Source of the DNA: a virus | Virus record (IMG/VR): IMGVR_UViG_3300025087_000022 | Coordinates: 1 to 39,047 of that record | Length of the DNA: 39,047 nt | Reading direction: 5' to 3' (one strand) | Part shown: in pieces, positions 7,636-14,189 of the stretch | Layout: every line of letters begins with the position of its first letter | Numbering within the stretch: the first letter of the stretch is position 1 | Translations under genes and position numbers: made by a program | The notes under the pieces: generated by a model | Databases searched by the model: none | Told to the model about the DNA's origin: nothing | Seen by the model: the letters and a program-made list of their open reading frames with translations, nothing else

Positions 7636-9288
7636 ATGGCTTTTTGTTTATTACCTAAAATCGCTGAACGTTTTAAAGACTTGATTAGATCGGGCGAAAT
7701 TAATATTGATAAGTTAAGCAATATGTCGAGCGAACAGCGCCGAGCTTTTTTCGCTGAAATCATGGGTGAAAAGAACGCTTTTGAAGTTAACGCTTTATTT
7801 GAAAGCAAACTGTTGCTTAAAAATCAACAGCGAGGGCTAGTGAACTGGGCGAAGCAGATAACCGGTATGAAACCTGAGTTAAAGAATACTTTGGTAGATA
7901 AAATAATGAGCATGAAAGAAGTTTTGAGCCCGAAAACTGAACAAGCTTTTTTACAAGACTTGGCGTCTAAGCGTCTTGGTTTAGATATTACTATCGGAGA
8001 AGCAAATAAGATTGCGGAATTATCCGGTAAGGTGCAAGAGATGGAGGTTAAAACCGATAAGACTAAATCAGATACGCTTTTGGGCAGGGCGAAGATGGAT
8101 TTAACCGATTATGTAAATTCACTTAATCCGAAAAAAGCAAACATTATAGTCAATGTGGCCGGAGTGCCGAGAGCCGCTATGACCACCATCGATTTATCCG
8201 CCCCCCTAAACCAGGGGTGGGGGATGTTGAGCCGAAAACAGTTTTATACTTCTTTTGCTAACATGTTTAAATATTTTAAGAGCGAGGAAGCATTTAAAAA
8301 CTTGCAAGCTGATATTATTACCGATCCGATGTATAAGACGGCTAAAAAAGCTGGTTTAAGGATAACCGAGTTAGGCCAAAATTTAAATAAAAGAGAAGAG
8401 GTGTTTATGACCACCCTATTAGATAAAATACCAGGCGTTCGACCATCACAGCGAGCTTATACTGGATTTTTAAACAAGCTAAGATATGATGTTTTCAAGG
8501 ACTTGCTGGAAAAGGCTAATTTAGCCGGAGAAGATATAAATATCGGTTCTAAGGTAAGCGAGGATATAGCCAAGACTGTTAATAATTTTACTGGCGGAGC
8601 GAAATTACCAGGGGCGTTAGAGGGTGCCGCCCCCGAAGTGAACATGGTTTTCTTTTCAGGCCGTAAAATAGCGTCCACTATTAACATGTTGAATCCCTGG
8701 AATTATATTGACCCTAAAATTAGTAAGACGGCAAAAAAAGCCGCTTTGCGCAATTTAATTGGCAGTACGGCTATCAGTATAACATTAATTGAATTAGCAA
8801 AATTGCTGGGAAGCGATGAGCCGGAAACCGACCCGAGAAGCAGTAAAATCGGAAAAATAAAAGTTGGGAATTCTTATCTAGACGTATCTGGCGGCAATGC
8901 TACCTATGCAACCTTATTATCTCGCTTGTTGTCTGGCAAAACCAAAACGCAAAAAGGCGAAGTTAAACCGCTTGGAAATAAGATTGGTGAAACGTCGGCT
9001 TCCGATTTAATCAGTCAGGGGATTAGATATAAACTTTCACCCAACACCTCGTTGATTGTGGATTTGTTATCCGGCGCCAACGCGATTGGTGAAGAAAAAA
9101 CACCGACCCAATCCGTAATAGACAGATTCAGGCCGATGTTTTTAAATTCTATATATGAAGAAATAAAAGATGATAGTAACGGCTCATTCGTAAAAGCGCT
9201 AATGGCAATTGGTGCTTTATTCGGGGGCAGTTTAAACACTATCCCGCCAGTAGAACCGAAAAATAAGAAATCTGTTCCGATATATTAA
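7636..9288 (+). CDS. Large probable ejection protein, LPD38-like C-terminus
   Basis: 550 residues. ATG follows the previous TAA with no gap. The first 330 residues are helical and basic. The C-terminal part contains a hydrophobic helix (about 376-390) and the stretch DPRSSKIGKIKVGNSYLDVS followed by a GKTKTQKGE segment, which resembles the end domain of large phage polyvalent proteins (LPD38-type, from memory). With the preceding gene it may represent one ancestral large protein now split in two. Last gene of the rightward arm; it converges with the leftward arm with no spacer. Confidence 0.5.
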   Translation: MAFCLLPKIAERFKDLIRSGEINIDKLSNMSSEQRRAFFAEIMGEKNAFEVNALFESKLLLKNQQRGLVNWAKQITGMKPELKNTLVDKIMSMKEVLSPKTEQAFLQDLASKRLGLDITIGEANKIAELSGKVQEMEVKTDKTKSDTLLGRAKMDLTDYVNSLNPKKANIIVNVAGVPRAAMTTIDLSAPLNQGWGMLSRKQFYTSFANMFKYFKSEEAFKNLQADIITDPMYKTAKKAGLRITELGQNLNKREEVFMTTLLDKIPGVRPSQRAYTGFLNKLRYDVFKDLLEKANLAGEDINIGSKVSEDIAKTVNNFTGGAKLPGALEGAAPEVNMVFFSGRKIASTINMLNPWNYIDPKISKTAKKAALRNLIGSTAISITLIELAKLLGSDEPETDPRSSKIGKIKVGNSYLDVSGGNATYATLLSRLLSGKTKTQKGEVKPLGNKIGETSASDLISQGIRYKLSPNTSLIVDLLSGANAIGEEKTPTQSVIDRFRPMFLNSIYEEIKDDSNGSFVKALMAIGALFGGSLNTIPPVEPKNKKSVPIY

Positions 9289-9474
9289 TCATTGGCAAAT
9301 ATCTTTATAAATATACGGATAATCAATTCTAGTATTAACGATCCGCAAATACTTCTCCTGCATCTCACCTAAAAGCTCGTCATACAGACGGGTTTTTTGG
9401 TAATCCCAGACTATGATGAAGAACTCTACCACGATGATGAGCAGGAGCAAAACAATGAATAAGATTAGTTTCAT
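9289..9474 (-). CDS. Single-pass membrane microprotein
   Basis: 61 residues: a long N-terminal hydrophobic segment (LILFIVLLLLIIVVEFFIIV) followed by a charged soluble tail with several tyrosines. It is the last gene of the leftward arm; its stop abuts the stop of the rightward arm. Its start overlaps the preceding stop (ATGA). A holin accessory or superinfection function is possible but not shown. Confidence 0.6.
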   Translation of the reverse strand: MKLILFIVLLLLIIVVEFFIIVWDYQKTRLYDELLGEMQEKYLRIVNTRIDYPYIYKDICQ

Positions 9475-9593
9475 TTGCTTCGGTATTTATAACTAAAATT
9501 GAATGGGCATTTCCGGCACTCGGCTTTCTTGTTGTCTGAAATCTGACATTGGCGCAACTTCAAATCCTTGAGCGTTTTTTGTTGGATGCACAT
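9471..9593 (-). CDS. 40-residue Cys-rich microprotein
   Basis: Begins MCIQQKTLKDLKLRQCQ and ends with AECRKCPFNFSYKYRSK. Four cysteines spaced as in small zinc ribbons. Stop TGA overlaps the next ATG (ATGA). Another frame over the same bases is also open for 40 residues, but it lacks the Cys pattern and the coupling. Spacing of the Cys block resembles that in the 10246-10476 gene (KLCRYNCQL). Confidence 0.5.
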   Translation of the reverse strand: MCIQQKTLKDLKLRQCQISDNKKAECRKCPFNFSYKYRSK

Positions 9594-9648
9594 GCGGCTT
9601 GGACTCGTTAAGCATGGAAAGTCGAGCCGTTAGTTTTTAATATCTTGA

Positions 9649-9765
9649 TTATTTAATGCCATATTTTTCGAAGACTTCTATTGCGGTCATCTCCACTTCC
9701 TTAGCTGACGCAATGAAGTAGCTGAATAGGGATAGGAGGATGATTGCGATAAGGAAAATTTTCAT
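9649..9765 (-). CDS. 38-residue exported or membrane peptide
   Basis: MKIFLIAIILLSLFSYFIAS followed by a short charged tail (AKEVEMTAIEVFEKYGIK). A classic signal peptide or N-terminal anchor with a small residue at the likely cleavage site. A GGATAGGAGG-rich stretch lies on the opposite strand only, so the ribosome site is weak. Function unknown. Confidence 0.45.
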   Translation of the reverse strand: MKIFLIAIILLSLFSYFIASAKEVEMTAIEVFEKYGIK

Positions 9766-9766
9766 A

Positions 9767-9931
9767 TCAATTAATTTCATAAACTCCATAATCCCTGCCC
9801 TGCGTTACTGACTTTGTCTTTCCGCAAGCATCGCATTTGCCTTTATGAAAAGTAGATACGCCATAAATCCGCTTAGGATCGGGGCAATGTTTCAGTCCGC
9901 AGCCAATACATATCCATGTTATTTGTTTCAT
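9767..9931 (-). CDS. 54-residue zinc-ribbon protein
   Basis: Contains CIGCGLKHC and CDACGKTK, two knuckles of a zinc ribbon, then a Tyr-rich end. Its leader (minus strand, 9928-9950) is one of two identical 23-nt copies in this arm. Start and stop are closely packed with neighbours. Likely a small nucleic-acid or protein-binding zinc protein. Confidence 0.6.
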   Translation of the reverse strand: MKQITWICIGCGLKHCPDPKRIYGVSTFHKGKCDACGKTKSVTQGRDYGVYEIN

Positions 9932-9950
9932 ATCTTTACGGCGTTACCGC
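9928..9950 (-). repeat. Duplicated 23-nt leader element, copy 1
   Basis: The minus-strand sequence GCGGTAACGCCGTAAAGATATGA is found unchanged at 10615-10637. In both places it ends in the start codon of a small gene. It carries a short self-complementary part (GGCG..CGCC at copy 2) next to the TAAAG ribosome-site-like bases. Confidence 0.7.
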
Positions 9951-9997
9951 TTTTTATTCTGGAGCCTCTCATGGCTTATTTTTCGTTTTACGTGTTT

Positions 9998-10249
9998 TTA
10001 TTTACAAAACAACGCATAACACATTTCTCTCGTCTTTCGATCCTCGGCCTGAGCGATACAGTTGTTGCAAAAATTATTACCGACAGAGGCCGTAACCGTC
10101 GTCTCCCATTCATAATGGAAGTTAGCCGCCTGTTCATTCAGTTCCAAAGTAAGCTGACCGTCCGTCATTTCCTCGTCAGCCTTGGCGTAAAACATGGAGC
10201 CGAGTAGAAAGATGATTATTATGGCTAGGGTGATGAGGATGTATTTCAT
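9998..10249 (-). CDS. Small exported Cys protein
   Basis: 83 residues: a signal peptide or anchor (MKYILITLAIIIIFLLGSMF, then YAKA) and a soluble part with NNFCNNCIAQ and MCYALFCK, four cysteines that could form disulfides outside the cytoplasm. Start overlaps the upstream stop (ATGA). Confidence 0.65.
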   Translation of the reverse strand: MKYILITLAIIIIFLLGSMFYAKADEEMTDGQLTLELNEQAANFHYEWETTVTASVGNNFCNNCIAQAEDRKTREMCYALFCK

Positions 10250-10476
10250 AACTTTGGTTTATAATTTTTACATTTAGTATTCCTATCGCAAACGCCTCGG
10301 TTCTCTGTCAGTTGGCAGTTGTATCTGCATAGCTTGTGGTTGTCTATAAATTTACATTCTTTCAATTTAATTTCGTTCTCCAATTTTTCTATTTTAGATG
10401 GATGCGCTAGTGGATAAAGATATAAAAAATCAAGCTCCTTTTTTAGTTTTTCAAGTTGTTTTTCTTCTTTCCGCAT
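10246..10476 (-). CDS. 76-residue coiled-coil plus Cys-rich protein
   Basis: N-terminal charged helix (KEEKQLEKLKKELDFLYL), then KLCRYNCQLTENRGVCD and KCKNYK. Two-part small protein: helical half plus a four-cysteine half. Coupled to the following gene by ATGA. Unknown function. Confidence 0.6.
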   Translation of the reverse strand: MRKEEKQLEKLKKELDFLYLYPLAHPSKIEKLENEIKLKECKFIDNHKLCRYNCQLTENRGVCDRNTKCKNYKPKL

Positions 10477-10477
10477 A

Positions 10478-10618
10478 TTATTTTATTCCTAAATCTCTAG
10501 CAAACCCCTTTAAAAAATCGTCCTCGGTCTTATCGAACTTAGCCTCGCCTTTGTAAACCTTATTCATGAATGCCATTTGTTGGTCTAGTGGCAGTTTGTC
10601 GTATTGTTGTTTGGTCAT
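10478..10618 (-). CDS. 46-residue hypothetical protein
   Basis: MTKQQYDKLPLDQQMAFMNK, then a charged helical part ending DFLKGFARDLGIK. Only one base separates its stop from the next ATG. It uses copy 2 of the duplicated 23-nt leader. No domain recognised. Confidence 0.5.
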   Translation of the reverse strand: MTKQQYDKLPLDQQMAFMNKVYKGEAKFDKTEDDFLKGFARDLGIK

Positions 10619-10637
10619 ATCTTTACGGCGTTACCGC
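10615..10637 (-). repeat. Duplicated 23-nt leader element, copy 2
   Basis: Identical to 9928-9950. Here the stem is extended to GGCGGTAACGCC, so the start-proximal bases could fold. See copy 1. Confidence 0.7.
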
Positions 10638-10646
10638 CTTAGGTTA

Positions 10647-10844
10647 TTAAATCTTAGAATGTTTGTTTTGTTTAAAAAGTTCTTTTATATATCCTTTTAG
10701 ATATTTTTCAGCGTCTTGCCAACGGCTCTCTGCTTTATCAAATTTTAATTCGTCAGCCTCTCTAATATAACAAGCGAGTACTGTTAATAAATGTTTTATA
10801 GTTTCAGCTTCTGTTGTTTCTGTTTTAAACAGATTATATTTCAT
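10647..10844 (-). CDS. 65-residue hypothetical protein
   Basis: Helical and charged (TETTEAETIKHLLTVLACYI, then AESRWQDAEKYLKGYIKEL). GTAAAGGTATG precedes the start, similar to the end of the duplicated leader. Separate small gene in the early arm; unknown role. Confidence 0.55.
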   Translation of the reverse strand: MKYNLFKTETTEAETIKHLLTVLACYIREADELKFDKAESRWQDAEKYLKGYIKELFKQNKHSKI

Positions 10845-10864
10845 ACCTTTACAATTTTACTGTT

Positions 10865-11233
10865 TTATTTAACTCCCCACTTTTCAAACATATCAATGGT
10901 GTGCTGGCGGTGGGCATTCCATTGGTCAACATTATCACAAGCGTTAAAATATTCTTCCTTGGTGTTGAACATGTCTTCTCTGGGGTATTCTTTTTCCTTG
11001 CCCGCTACTTCCTCCTTCAAGGCTTGGAGTTTGGTAAGGAGGAATTGCTCCGTCTGATGTAAGATCCACGTTTCGCTATTCATGCAAACCGTATCTGGGT
11101 GTTGAGAACAAACGCATAAGTTGAATGAATTCCGGGAAAACGGATAACAAGTCCTGCACTCCGGGCATATTAATCCTTCTATCCTGCCCACCTCCTTTCT
11201 CCAATCCTCTATTATGCTTTTCTCTTTTGGCAT
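10865..11233 (-). CDS. 122-residue zinc-binding protein
   Basis: Residues about 23-50 hold CPECRTC and CVCSQH, a compact Cys/His cluster. The rest is helical and acidic/Trp-containing (DQWNAHRQHTIDMFEKWGVK). Placed directly downstream (in the transcription direction) of the lysozyme gene. Family not recognised. Confidence 0.6.
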   Translation of the reverse strand: MPKEKSIIEDWRKEVGRIEGLICPECRTCYPFSRNSFNLCVCSQHPDTVCMNSETWILHQTEQFLLTKLQALKEEVAGKEKEYPREDMFNTKEEYFNACDNVDQWNAHRQHTIDMFEKWGVK

Positions 11234-11318
11234 ATTATTTACAAATTATTGAATGAAGAAAGTCGATGACTTCGTTTTTGTTTTGGGCGTGCCAGCACAA
11301 TTTTTTTTACTGGTCAAA

Positions 11319-11810
11319 TTAGTTGAATCCCAATAATCGCCCGCAAGTCCACGCTTTCCAGCCGTTTTTCTCAACATATTTAATCGTCCATTCAGTGCTA
11401 CATACTGGAGAAAATGCACATTCGTTTGATACTTCGGGGTGATATTTTTTATGTATTTGATAAAGTCCCCTTGAATTTCCTTCGTCGCCAATACTCCACG
11501 GATCAAAACGGCTTTCACAATTTATTACGCTATATGCCTGTTCCCACATACCGGCTTTAACCCATTCGGATTTTATCCATTCTTTAGAGCCTAAATAAAC
11601 TTTAACAATTTCTTTCGCCTCCGCTCTCTGCGGCACCACGAGCAAGCTCTGATTAATGGCCGACATGTTCACCGGGTCTTCGATGAATTGCCTGAGCTTA
11701 ATACCCGCTTGGCCGGCATACCCGAGGAGGGCGTGAAAGCCTAAGCCGAAAAGAGTGAGCGCGATAAGGATATAAGCAATATCCCTTCTGGTGATTTTTT
11801 GTTTTTGCAT
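11319..11810 (-). CDS. Membrane-anchored lysozyme / lytic transglycosylase (SLT-like)
   Basis: 163 residues. Residues about 11-31 are a hydrophobic N-terminal anchor (IAYILIALTLFGLGFHALLG). The catalytic domain has NCESRFDPWSIGDEGNSRGL (Glu99 as likely general acid, ES motif) and YQIH, then Trp-rich WKAWTCGR, the usual signature of soluble-lytic-transglycosylase-like lysozymes. Several cysteines may form disulfides. Cleaves peptidoglycan glycan strands. The anchor suggests export in a membrane-tethered form (SAR-like). Being in the early arm and not beside the holin-like genes at 38 kb is unusual. Confidence 0.8.
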   Translation of the reverse strand: MQKQKITRRDIAYILIALTLFGLGFHALLGYAGQAGIKLRQFIEDPVNMSAINQSLLVVPQRAEAKEIVKVYLGSKEWIKSEWVKAGMWEQAYSVINCESRFDPWSIGDEGNSRGLYQIHKKYHPEVSNECAFSPVCSTEWTIKYVEKNGWKAWTCGRLLGFN

Positions 11811-11828
11811 AGTGTTTATTTTATTTAA

Positions 11829-12158
11829 TTAATCTTGCACGCGCCTTTCGGTCAATTCGTCATACTCATACTGATGGCCGAAATAATATTTGCCAGGAGC
11901 AAAGGTATAAACCTCATGCTCTTCATGGGTTAATTTCGCTTGGCCCTTTTTAATATCCAAATACCAGCCGTTTAGGTATTCGGTATAATCTATGACCGCG
12001 CCCTTTTCCGCAACTAACCGATGAGCGTGGCCGGTGGTTTCCCCCTCAGCGACAACTAATTCTTTGTCTAAATGCTTCAACTCGACATCCAACTTAGATA
12101 CTCCTTTAAGGATGGAAATGTCCCCTTGATAAAATTGCTTGATTGTTATTTTTTCCAT
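11829..12158 (-). CDS. Cupin-like small metal-binding protein
   Basis: 109 residues. GETTGHAHRLVAEKG gives His44-x-His46-x4-Glu51, close to cupin motif 1. PGKYYFGHQYEYDE (His95) could be motif 2, and LTHEEH adds two more histidines. The strand-rich pattern and length fit a single cupin-like barrel. It lies 17 bp downstream of the DUF6745-like gene in the same direction, suggesting a functional pair. Reaction unknown. Confidence 0.5.
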   Translation of the reverse strand: MEKITIKQFYQGDISILKGVSKLDVELKHLDKELVVAEGETTGHAHRLVAEKGAVIDYTEYLNGWYLDIKKGQAKLTHEEHEVYTFAPGKYYFGHQYEYDELTERRVQD

Positions 12159-12175
12159 AGAATTATTTTAAATTA

Positions 12176-13249
12176 TTAAGTTCTTTTAATGGGATTATAC
12201 TCGATTTTAAATTCGTGCAAACGGTATGCTCTAGTCATGGCTTCTTTCGGGGTGGTTACGTCCGGGTGAGTGCGTAAATATACCTTTTCGTTTTTGCTCG
12301 GGTCATTAGCAACATAATAGCGATAATTCTTTTTGTTAGTGTCTTGTAGTTTTTCCAATTCCCAAATCTCGCCATATTCATCTTGGCTTATTATTTTACC
12401 GGATAATTCTTTTAATAATCTTTCGCCACCAATATATTGTATAGCGATGATTCTTTGCTCGACATTCGGTAATTTTATTGCTTCCTCCGGGGTAATAATT
12501 TTATTTGTAATTTTCTTCCACAACTCTTTGTCAAACTTAACGCCATTAATATTATATAAACCCCAACCGTCTGGGTATTCGATTGACTTGCCCGTTAAAG
12601 AATGTAATCGTCTATTAAAAAAGTTAATCTGTGGTTTTTCGGAGATAAAAGCGACACCTTTGTAAGCTAGGACGAAGTGACATTCGACAATAAAATTAAA
12701 AAATAAATCCATTTTTTTATTGTTATATTTAACTCCAATATATTTGCCGTAGTCATATAACCCTGCCCAATCATACCAAAAATATGATAAATAAAAACTC
12801 CCAAGCTGGCCGTCAAGCTGGCCGTCAAGCTGGTCGTAAAGCTGGCCGTCAAGCTGGCCGTGAAGCTGGCCGTGAAGCTGGTCGTAAAGCTGGCCGTCAA
12901 GCTGGCCGCGAAGCTGGCCGTCAAGCTGGTCGTAAAGCTGGCCGTAAAGCTGGCCGCGAAGCTGGCCGTAAAGCTGGCCGTGAAGCTGGTCGTAAAGCTG
13001 GCCGTGAAGCTGGTCGGATTTTATATTTTTAATTAAAGTAAAAAATAAAATATTCAATAAAAAAGCATTAGCAGGGGAATTACCAATAATAACTATGGGA
13101 TTATTCTCCCCCATGGCTTTATACATATCCTCGATAGCTTTCTTCGCTTTATTTTTATCAACAGGACGAGATGCTAGTTTAACCCATTTATCAATAAATA
13201 CTGGAATTTGAGATTTTTGCTTTTCTGTTAATTTAGATATTTTTTTCAT
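12176..13249 (-). CDS. DUF6745-like protein with 18-copy QL tetrapeptide array
   Basis: 357 residues. Residues about 78-150 are 18 tandem four-residue units QL-x-G/D, with x being H, Y, R or D. After the array comes a domain with YPDGWGLYNINGVKF, then ERLLKELSGKIISQDEYGEI and HPDVTTPKEAMTRAYRLHEF. These match my memory of DUF6745 proteins (DGW..G, LxELxG...DEYG, PDV.T..EA). The N-terminus is helical. The repeat lies before the conserved domain and varies mostly at one codon. Function of DUF6745 is unknown. Partner gene: cupin-like 11829-12158. Confidence 0.6.
   Translation of the reverse strand: MKKISKLTEKQKSQIPVFIDKWVKLASRPVDKNKAKKAIEDMYKAMGENNPIVIIGNSPANAFLLNILFFTLIKNIKSDQLHGQLYDQLHGQLYGQLRGQLYGQLYDQLDGQLRGQLDGQLYDQLHGQLHGQLDGQLYDQLDGQLDGQLGSFYLSYFWYDWAGLYDYGKYIGVKYNNKKMDLFFNFIVECHFVLAYKGVAFISEKPQINFFNRRLHSLTGKSIEYPDGWGLYNINGVKFDKELWKKITNKIITPEEAIKLPNVEQRIIAIQYIGGERLLKELSGKIISQDEYGEIWELEKLQDTNKKNYRYYVANDPSKNEKVYLRTHPDVTTPKEAMTRAYRLHEFKIEYNPIKRT
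12802..13017. repeat. 12-bp minisatellite, 18 units, in frame
   Basis: Consecutive units of the form AAGCTGGYCGTN on the plus strand, 216 bp in total, exact multiple of 12. Copies differ mainly at the last base of the unit and at one C/T. On the minus strand they encode QL-x-G/D; other frames on both strands are also open, for example an AGRQ/K/E series on the plus strand. Confidence 0.95.
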
Positions 13250-13258
13250 AAAAATATA

Positions 13259-13393
13259 TTATTTATTATAAGCTCTCCCCGTTTTCATCTCCCACCGCCA
13301 GGCTCGTAAAATTTTCACAAACTTATTCGATAACGGCGAAAGGTCAAAAATCATGATTTGTTTTAGCTCGCTTTTGCGTAAGTAGTTTTTCAT
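13259..13393 (-). CDS. 44-residue basic protein
   Basis: MKNYLRKSELKQIMIFDLSP, then a basic, Trp-containing helix (VKILRAWRWEMKTGRAYNK). Between the zinc-ribbon genes and the DUF6745-like gene, same direction. Unknown. Confidence 0.5.
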   Translation of the reverse strand: MKNYLRKSELKQIMIFDLSPLSNKFVKILRAWRWEMKTGRAYNK

Positions 13394-13412
13394 ATAGCTA
13401 GTTATTAAACAT

Positions 13413-13595
13413 CTAATTTTTTAGCTGATATAGCATTCTACATTTACCGCAATATAAACCGCCCTTGTCATCTTGCCCTGTACCTCTCATGCTTATTCTA
13501 CATTGTTCTAATTTTTCATTACCACATTTAGGACATTCCAATATGAAGTCATCTACAAATTGAACAGTATTTTTTATTTCATCAAAAAAGCTCAT
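13413..13595 (-). CDS. 60-residue zinc-ribbon protein
   Basis: ECPKCGNEKLEQC in the middle and YCGKCRMLYQ near the end: two CxxC knuckles about 27 residues apart, as in small zinc ribbons. N-terminal half is acidic. Likely nucleic-acid or RNA-polymerase interacting, by analogy only. Confidence 0.65.
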   Translation of the reverse strand: MSFFDEIKNTVQFVDDFILECPKCGNEKLEQCRISMRGTGQDDKGGLYCGKCRMLYQLKN

Positions 13596-13609
13596 ACATT
13601 TGCTACTTA

Positions 13610-13858
13610 TTAATTGGTGCTTATATTTTTTAACAGCTTAGTTTTGATAGCCATTACTTCTTCGGAGTCAAAGCAATAATCGTGATATTTTGGTATTTCG
13701 TGCCAAGCGGTTTTAGATAATTTCCTATGTTGCCTAATCATAATTTTGCAATTACCGCACTCGCATAAACCTTTTATAATGCCTTCAATGAAGGCTGTAT
13801 GTTTACCGCTTAAGCATTTTGTTGATAGTATTTCGTATTTTGAATTGTCTTTTTTCAT
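13610..13858 (-). CDS. 82-residue Cys/His protein
   Basis: CECGNCKIMIRQHRKLSKTA is the centre; a further Cys at position 17 or so and YHDYCF complete a possible metal site. It is the first gene after the structured-RNA block, so it would be read from the same transcript. Unknown role. Confidence 0.55.
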   Translation of the reverse strand: MKKDNSKYEILSTKCLSGKHTAFIEGIIKGLCECGNCKIMIRQHRKLSKTAWHEIPKYHDYCFDSEEVMAIKTKLLKNISTN

Positions 13859-13875
13859 ATTATTTCTTATAAGGC

Positions 13876-14080
13876 TTAATCGGTGCTTAGTTGGGCAGGC
13901 AGGTAATCGTTAGCTTTTTAGGTGGAAGACTTGAACTCCCATTTCCGGCTTAATTGCACCGGCGTCCTGCCATTAGACGAACCCTATTTTCCAACTCCCC
14001 TGCACGACTTTTTCCGCAAACCGTCATCATTGTGCGGCCAATGACTGTGTCTTATTCCACCACTGCCCAGCTAAAGACCG
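13876..14080 (-). ncRNA. Structured RNA unit A (long stem enclosing tRNA-like element and pseudoknot)
   Basis: Arms 13881-13898 and 14063-14080 pair over 18 bp with three mismatches or wobbles. Inside, on the minus strand, are a tRNA-like 71-mer (13917-13987) and, 5' of it, a hairpin CATTG/CAATG whose loop CCGCA can pair with a later TGCGG, an H-type pseudoknot. No convincing ORF covers the unit. The left arm with flank (about 27 bp) is repeated exactly at unit B. Confidence 0.5.
13917..13987 (-). tRNA. Non-canonical tRNA-like element with 8-nt anticodon loop
   Basis: Read on the minus strand every arm is in register: acceptor ATAGGGT with ACCTAAA (5 of 7 pairs), two linker bases, D arm GTCT-AATGGCA-GGAC, one base, anticodon stem CCGGT/GCCGG, four variable bases, T arm GGGAG-TTCAAGT-CTTCC. 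The D and T arms look like tRNA-Glu/Asp. The anticodon loop is 8 nt (GCAATTAA) with no clear U33, the acceptor has two mismatches and no CCA is encoded. It may be a decayed tRNA, or a tRNA mimic used for something else. Confidence 0.4.
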
Positions 14081-14084
14081 ATTT

Positions 14085-14185
14085 ATTAATAATCCCCGAA
14101 CCGCCCCCGATAAAGGGGGCAGTAATTCCCATGCTACCGCCAGATAGTCCTAGAAACTATCAGGAGCGGTTCGGGGATTATTAAT
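14085..14185 (-). ncRNA. Structured RNA unit C (20-bp stem, three internal hairpins)
   Basis: ATTAATAATCCCCGAACCGC (14085-14104) pairs perfectly with 14166-14185. On the minus strand three hairpins follow inside: GATAGT-TTCTAGG-ACTATC, CGGTA/TACTG with a 10-nt loop, and CCCCC/GGGGG with a TTTATC loop. This makes a four-way, cloverleaf-like layout. The first loop has 7 nt and could present CUA after a U, like an amber anticodon. The GCGGT segment can pair in more than one way, so switching is possible. Confidence 0.5.
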
Positions 14186-14189
14186 TAAT

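Noticed and set aside
9928-9972. 14-residue leader peptide before the 54-residue zinc protein
   Set aside because: An open frame ending in GNAVKI exists at copy 1 of the repeated leader, but at copy 2 the same frame is closed by a stop just upstream, so the conserved element is not explained by coding.
11246-11518. 90-residue minus-strand frame over the end of the lysozyme
   Set aside because: Most of it lies inside the lysozyme gene in another frame and no domain is visible. A 21-residue stretch near 11250 (CWHAQNKNEVIDFLHS) looks protein-like but has an upstream stop and no start with a ribosome site.
12784-13032. Plus-strand AGR-x repeat frame over the minisatellite
   Set aside because: It is the complement of the QL-x-G/D array. 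It has no conserved sequence outside the repeats and no ribosome site; the minus-strand frame continues into a recognisable domain.
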